Source: Akkermansiaceae bacterium UBA6138 (GTDB taxonomy: Bacteria > Verrucomicrobiota > Verrucomicrobiia > Verrucomicrobiales > DEV007). Taken from it: a stretch of DNA of 10,022 nucleotides. The DNA is taken from contig DIVG01000054.1 in NCBI GenBank assembly GCA_002422425.1, positions 1 to 10,022 of the forward strand, written 5' to 3'. Positions within the stretch are counted from its first letter, which is position 1; each line of letters starts with the position of its first letter. Positions 6,746 to 10,022 of this stretch are shown here, piece by piece. The notes beneath the pieces are model-generated. The model was not told where the DNA came from. It did no database searches and saw only the letters and a list, made by a program, of their open reading frames with translations. Both the position numbers and the translations under genes were made by a program.

Positions 6746-7999
6746 TCAAAGCCCGCAAAGGGCGTCGATCAGACCCTCGGGTCGGCTCGACCACTCCCTG
6801 CGGTCACGAAGATCACGAATCGTCAGGTCGGGATACTCACTTCCCACAACGATGGCAAGACGGGCACCGGATTGCTCCGCCGCTTGGAATTGTTTGGGCA
6901 CTTTTGCGGCCGCGAGAGAGGTAAGGGTCCGCATCCCGGCGAGGCGCAGGCTCTGTGCGATCGCGGCGGCTTCGCCTTGTTTTTCCGGATCAGCGAGCAC
7001 GACATAAACATCAACGGACTGCCCGTCTTTTACGGCGGCCTCAAGACGGGCGTTGGGGGCCGCCGTCTCCCGAATAAGATCGGTAATGACCATATCACCC
7101 ATGGCAAATCCGCAGGCGCTCATCTCGACACCTCCGATAAGTTGCACGAGCTGGTCGTAGCGACCACCTCCGGCAACCGCACGCATCCCTTTGCTGATAT
7201 CAAAAATTTCAAAAACCGGTCCGGTGTAATAGGCAAGTCCACGCACGATGCTCAGGTCAACCTCTACAAAGTGCCCGACTCCGCGAGCGGCGAGATCCGC
7301 AAGGATCTTCTGGATGGGTTCGGACGAAGCGGCACCCGACACAATGAAGTCGCCTACCATCGCGAGGGTCAACCCGAGATCGGCAAGTTGTTCGGAGACT
7401 TTGTCCTCGGGGGTGCGTTCCATCTTGTCGATGATCTGGAGAAAGGCCGTGACATTGTCTCCCTCAATCCCGTGACGGGTGGCAAAATCGACCCAGGCAT
7501 TGCGATCACTTACCCGAATCCGGAAGTCGTTTTCGTCAAAGCCGAAGGCCCGCATCAGATCGATGGCCAGGGCAATGAGTTCGGCATCGGCGAGAATGGA
7601 ATCCTCTCCGAGAATGTCGCAGTTGAACTGGTAAAATTCGCGCCCCCTCCCTTTCTGGTGTTTTTCGTAGCGAAAGAACTGCCCGATCGAAAACCAACGG
7701 AGCGGCTTACGGAAGTCGCGCTGCCGGGCGGCGGCCATACGGGCAAGTGTCGGGGTAAGCTCGGGTCGCATCGAGACGTCACGCTCCCCTTTGTCCTCGA
7801 AACAGAAGAGCTGATTCACAATCTCGTCGCCGCTCTTGCGCTGGTAAAGGGCGGTCGGCTCGAGTATGGGCCCCTCGTATTCGACAAAACCGTAGCACCT
7901 CGCCACCCTGCGCCAGGTCTCGAAGACATGATTCCGGGCGGCGCATTCATCGGGAAAAAAATCGCGAAAACCGGGCAGCGTTTGAAATCGTTGGGCCAT
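6746..7999 (-). CDS. hisS: Histidyl-tRNA synthetase
   Basis: A class II aminoacyl-tRNA synthetase that charges tRNA-His. Numbering from ATG 7999 (417 residues): LPGFRDFFPDE (8-18), motif 1 region around YGFVEYEGPILEPTALY (36-52), MRPELTPTLAR (77-87), motif 2 RWFSIGQFFRYEKHQKGRGRE (101-121, R110 and R118), the histidine-binding RGLAYYTGPVFE (253-264, R253 and Y258), AGGGRYDQL (276-284), motif 3 GFAMGD (297-302), and an anticodon-binding domain (about 328-415). The canonical RGLDYY has Ala for Asp here, and an active-site Glu (E. coli E131) is Asp128; eukaryotic enzymes also have Asp there, so activity is not in doubt. An in-frame GTG at 8062 overlaps the purU stop (GTGA) and would add 21 residues. 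I prefer ATG 7999 because homology begins directly after it. Neither start has a Shine-Dalgarno. Confidence 0.95.
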   Translation of the reverse strand: MAQRFQTLPGFRDFFPDECAARNHVFETWRRVARCYGFVEYEGPILEPTALYQRKSGDEIVNQLFCFEDKGERDVSMRPELTPTLARMAAARQRDFRKPLRWFSIGQFFRYEKHQKGRGREFYQFNCDILGEDSILADAELIALAIDLMRAFGFDENDFRIRVSDRNAWVDFATRHGIEGDNVTAFLQIIDKMERTPEDKVSEQLADLGLTLAMVGDFIVSGAASSEPIQKILADLAARGVGHFVEVDLSIVRGLAYYTGPVFEIFDISKGMRAVAGGGRYDQLVQLIGGVEMSACGFAMGDMVITDLIRETAAPNARLEAAVKDGQSVDVYVVLADPEKQGEAAAIAQSLRLAGMRTLTSLAAAKVPKQFQAAEQSGARLAIVVGSEYPDLTIRDLRDRREWSSRPEGLIDALCGL

Positions 8000-8058
8000 G
8001 GAAAGAATGCGGGAATAAAGGAGCTTCGCTGCGGAAACATCTCCCGTCGAAGGGCGAA

Positions 8059-8931
8059 TCACCCGAAAACGACGGTCCGGTTGGCATGCACAAGGGTGCG
8101 CCGGTTAAGATGTAACCAGACCGCACGACTGAGCACACTCTGCTCAAGGGCCCGGCCCTTGCGAATGAAATCCTGGACCGAGTCACTGTGCGAGACAGGG
8201 GTGACCCCCTGGGCGATGATGGGACCTTCGTCAAGATCCTCGGTGACATAGTGACTCGTTGCCCCCACCAGCTTAACGCCCCGACGATGAGCCGAATGGT
8301 AAGGCCTCGCCCCGGGGAAGGCGGGCAGGAAGGAGTGATGAATATTGATGATGCGATGCGGGAAGGCATCGGTCATGCGGACGCTCAGAATCTGCATGTA
8401 GCGCGCGAGGATGACAAGATCAATCCCGTGCGCCCGGAGAAGGTCAATCTCCGCTTCCTCCTGAGACGGTTTTGTCGTCTGCGAGATGGGAAAATGATGA
8501 AAAGGTATTCCGAAACGCTCGGCGACGGCGCGAAGATCCTCGCGATTACTGACGATAAGGGGAATGTCCATGCCCAGCTCACCGCTCTCATGCCGCGAGA
8601 GCAAATCGTAGAAGCAATGATTATCCCTCGTCACGAAAAGGGCGGCCCGGGGAACGACGTCGGAAAAATGAAGCTCCCATTGCATCGCGAAGCGCTCCAT
8701 AAGCGGTGCCAAGGCCGGCTTGAGCTCTCCGCGCCTCAGTGCGAATCCCTCGACCTCCCATTCGACCCGCATGAAAAAGACACCATCCTCCTGATCGACG
8801 TGCTGATCAATGTCGACAATGTTCCCCTTGTTTTCGAAGAGGAAGGTGGAGACGGCGGCCACAATACCCGCCTGATCAGGACAGGAAATCAGCAGAATTG
8901 CCGTCGGGGAATCGTTTGAAAGAGCGCTCAA
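8059..8931 (-). CDS. purU: Formyltetrahydrofolate deformylase
   Basis: Hydrolyses 10-formyl-tetrahydrofolate to formate and tetrahydrofolate, balancing the one-carbon pool and feeding formate to purine synthesis. The 290-residue product has an N-terminal ACT-type regulatory domain (about 9-90, starting at LISCPDQAGIV) and a formyltransferase-type catalytic domain (about 95-285). Active-site residues are N196 and H198 in INIHHSFLPAF (195-205) and D234 in SHYVTEDLDEGPII (226-239). Length matches the family (E. coli 280). The start is TTG 8931: it is the only usual start codon between the tRNA 3' end and the ACT domain, while the longer frame to 8991 runs through the tRNA. GGTGG lies only three bases before it, too close for a good ribosome site. 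The stop overlaps a possible GTG start of hisS. Confidence 0.93.
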   Translation of the reverse strand: MSALSNDSPTAILLISCPDQAGIVAAVSTFLFENKGNIVDIDQHVDQEDGVFFMRVEWEVEGFALRRGELKPALAPLMERFAMQWELHFSDVVPRAALFVTRDNHCFYDLLSRHESGELGMDIPLIVSNREDLRAVAERFGIPFHHFPISQTTKPSQEEAEIDLLRAHGIDLVILARYMQILSVRMTDAFPHRIINIHHSFLPAFPGARPYHSAHRRGVKLVGATSHYVTEDLDEGPIIAQGVTPVSHSDSVQDFIRKGRALEQSVLSRAVWLHLNRRTLVHANRTVVFG

Positions 8932-8952
8932 GGTCCACCGGAGAAAAACAAA

Positions 8953-9034
8953 TGCTCGAGGGGGGAATCGAACCCCCACGGGTCTCCCCACAGGATCCTT
9001 AATCCTGCGCGTCTACCAATTCCGCCACCCGAGC
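8953..9034 (-). tRNA. tRNA-Leu, anticodon AAG
   Basis: An 82-base class II tRNA read on the minus strand. Acceptor stem GCTCGGG pairs with CTCGAGC (one G-U), D-arm GCG/CGC encloses a loop with TTGGTAGA, anticodon stem CAGGA/TCCTG encloses the loop TTAAGGA, a 13-base variable arm has a GGG/CCC stem, and GGGGG/CCCCC encloses TTCGAAT. The D-arm is very like E. coli leucine tRNAs and the discriminator base is A, as expected for Leu. Bases 34-36 (9000 to 8998) read AAG, decoding CUU and, if A34 becomes inosine, CUC and CUA. The 3' CCA is not encoded (TTT follows the discriminator) and must be added by CCA-adding enzyme. Bacteria usually use GAG here, so the A34 is unusual. Confidence 0.95.
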
Positions 9035-9040
9035 GTGACT

Positions 9041-9066
9041 TTCACCCCGGAGGGGTCCGGAGTGAA
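9041..9066 (-). other. Strong hairpin in the tRNA-Leu leader
   Basis: As minus-strand RNA this folds into an 11-bp continuous stem (TTCAC-T-CCGGA against TCCGG-G-GTGAA, with one U-G wobble) closed by a CCCC tetraloop. It ends six bases before the tRNA 5' end. The same site on the plus strand has a C/A mismatch where the minus strand has the wobble, which suggests the structure serves minus-strand RNA. No T-tract follows, so it is not a standard terminator for the upstream comM gene. Confidence 0.6.
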
Positions 9067-9074
9067 GGGTCGCA

Positions 9075-9103
9075 TTGATAGTTTGGAATTGCTTCTTTCG
9101 CAA
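9075..9103 (-). promoter_or_regulatory. Candidate promoter for tRNA-Leu (and possibly purU)
   Basis: On the minus strand TTGCGA (9103-9098) and TATCAA (9080-9075) are separated by 17 bases; each matches four of six consensus positions. A GC-rich stretch follows the -10, as is common for stable-RNA promoters under stringent control. Transcription would begin near 9068, so the leader hairpin would sit at the very 5' end of the transcript. Assigned by eye only. Confidence 0.35.
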
Positions 9104-9122
9104 GCGCTTTGTGACGAAAGAA
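9093..9122. repeat. Inverted repeat between comM and tRNA-Leu (possible weak terminator)
   Basis: TTCTTTCG (9093-9100) and CGAAAGAA (9115-9122) are exact reverse complements around a 14-base loop, and AATT/AATT flanks extend the pairing with an internal loop. It lies 15 bases beyond the comM stop. There is no strong T-tract downstream, so it may be a Rho-dependent end or an mRNA-stabilising hairpin. It overlaps the -35 box of the candidate tRNA promoter. Confidence 0.35.
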
Positions 9123-9137
9123 TCGAATTTCTTGGTA

Positions 9138-10022
9138 TCAGACCCAGAGATTGCGGTCAAGGGTGCGATACTGAATCGCCTCCATCACATGGACTTCGCG
9201 AATGTCCCTGCTGCCTTCGAGGTCCGCGAGAGTCCGCGAAACTTTGAGGATTCGGTCATAAGCCCTCGCACTGAAATTCAGCGAGTCCATCGCCTGCTCA
9301 AGGGTCCGCTCACTCTGACGGTCAAGAGGACAAAATTCGCTCACGAGCCGACTGCCCATATCGGAGTTGCAAAGCACGCCGGGATGCAAGACAAACCGGG
9401 CCAATTGGACCTGGCGCGCCTCTTCGACCCGCTCGCGAATCACCGCCGAGGATTCGCCCCCGCTCTCGGCCCGCAGTTCCTTGTAATTGACCGCCGGGAC
9501 ATCGACGTGGAGGTCGATGCGGTCGAGGAGGGGGCCGCTGATACGCTGCCGGTATTTCTCGATCTGGTTCGGCGAGCAGCGACAATCCCGTGCCGGATCC
9601 CCCAGGTAACCGCAAGGACAGGGATTCATCGCCGCGACGAGGCTGAAGCGGCTCGGAAAGGTAAACTTACCTGCCGCCCGCGAGATCGTCACCTGACCGT
9701 CTTCGAGCGGTTGGCGCAGCACTTCAAGGGTGGAGCGCCGGAATTCGGGCAACTCATCAAGAAAGAGAATCCCGTTGTGAGCGAGGCTCACTTCCCCCGG
9801 AGTCGGGTGACTGCTCCCCCCGAGCAACCCGACGTCCGAGATCGTGTGGTGGGGAGAACGGAACGGGCGTGTTGCCAGAAAGCTGTTTTTCGCGTCGACG
9901 AGACCGGCGACGCTGTGGATTTTTGTCGTCTCAATCGCCTCTTCCTCGGTCATCGTCGGAAGGATCGTCGCGAGCCGCTTCGCGAGCATGGACTTCCCGG
10001 TGCCGGGACTCCCGAGCATCAA
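9138..10022 (-). CDS. comM: ComM/YifB-family AAA+ ATPase (Mg-chelatase-like), C-terminal part
   Basis: The family member ComM is a hexameric helicase that promotes branch migration when transformed DNA is integrated; many bacteria that are not known to be competent carry it, often annotated YifB. The visible 294 residues begin just before Walker A, so roughly the first 200 residues, including the Lon-protease-like N-terminal domain, lie beyond the window. Visible motifs (numbered from the first codon in the window): Walker A GSPGTGKS (4-11), RPFRSPHHTISDVGLLGG (52-69), Walker B ILFLDELPEF (85-94), a cysteine group CPCGYLGDPARDCRC (135-149), GPLLDRIDLHVDVP (163-176), and the C-terminal Mg_chelatase_C region. 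The frame is open to the window edge and shows no damage. It is the first of the minus-strand genes seen here, 103 bases ahead of the tRNA. Confidence 0.95.
   Translation of the reverse strand: MMLGSPGTGKSMLAKRLATILPTMTEEEAIETTKIHSVAGLVDAKNSFLATRPFRSPHHTISDVGLLGGSSHPTPGEVSLAHNGILFLDELPEFRRSTLEVLRQPLEDGQVTISRAAGKFTFPSRFSLVAAMNPCPCGYLGDPARDCRCSPNQIEKYRQRISGPLLDRIDLHVDVPAVNYKELRAESGGESSAVIRERVEEARQVQLARFVLHPGVLCNSDMGSRLVSEFCPLDRQSERTLEQAMDSLNFSARAYDRILKVSRTLADLEGSRDIREVHVMEAIQYRTLDRNLWV

Noticed and set aside
6743..8251. 502-residue open frame on the plus strand opposite hisS and the end of purU
   Set aside because: It is the antisense shadow of two clear conserved genes, has no recognisable motif and a low-complexity composition; long antisense frames are common in GC-rich coding DNA.
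8932..8991. Longer purU reading frame starting at 8991
   Set aside because: It runs through the 3' half of a well-formed tRNA-Leu, and its extra residues do not resemble PurU.
8991..9007. Reading the tRNA anticodon as TAA
   Set aside because: The TTAA in the loop is tempting, but placing TAA at 34-36 shifts the stem and creates mismatches; only the AAG register gives five clean pairs and a seven-base loop with T33.

Overview
This is a dense, ordinary stretch of bacterial chromosome, moderately GC-rich. One gene on the plus strand (selO) faces a block of seven protein genes and one tRNA, all on the minus strand. An OmpA-type peptidoglycan-binding domain behind an N-terminal membrane anchor points to a Gram-negative, diderm cell. 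The short type I-like citrate synthase, the style of HisRS and the almost complete absence of Shine-Dalgarno sequences would fit Verrucomicrobiota or a relative. That placement is a low-confidence inference; no ribosomal marker is present.

Layout from left to right. Positions 1-211 are a leader with two perfect palindromes. Then come selO (212-1675, plus), which encodes a protein AMPylator of the SelO pseudokinase family; gltA (1751-2887, minus), citrate synthase; sucD (2961-3854, minus) and sucC (3892-5073, minus), the two subunits of succinyl-CoA ligase; an inner-membrane-anchored OmpA-domain protein with an apparently duplicated middle domain (5265-6641, minus); hisS (6746-7999 or 8062, minus); purU (8059-8931, minus); a tRNA-Leu (8953-9034, minus) whose loop reads AAG; and the C-terminal part of a ComM/YifB-type AAA+ ATPase (from the window end to 9138, minus).

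On the minus strand transcription runs comM, tRNA-Leu, purU, hisS, the ompA-like gene, sucC, sucD, gltA. sucC-sucD-gltA is a compact unit for two TCA-cycle steps, probably with its own promoter in the 191-base gap before sucC. purU and hisS are joined by a GTGA overlap if the upstream GTG of hisS is used. The tRNA ends only 21 bases before purU and could be cut from a shared precursor.

I found no mobile element, CRISPR array, toxin-antitoxin or defence module, and no convincing undescribed multi-gene system. The points most worth a second look are the A34 anticodon of the tRNA-Leu, a strong hairpin just ahead of that tRNA, the duplicated domain in the OmpA-like protein, the pyrimidine-rich SD-less start contexts, and the palindromes ahead of selO.
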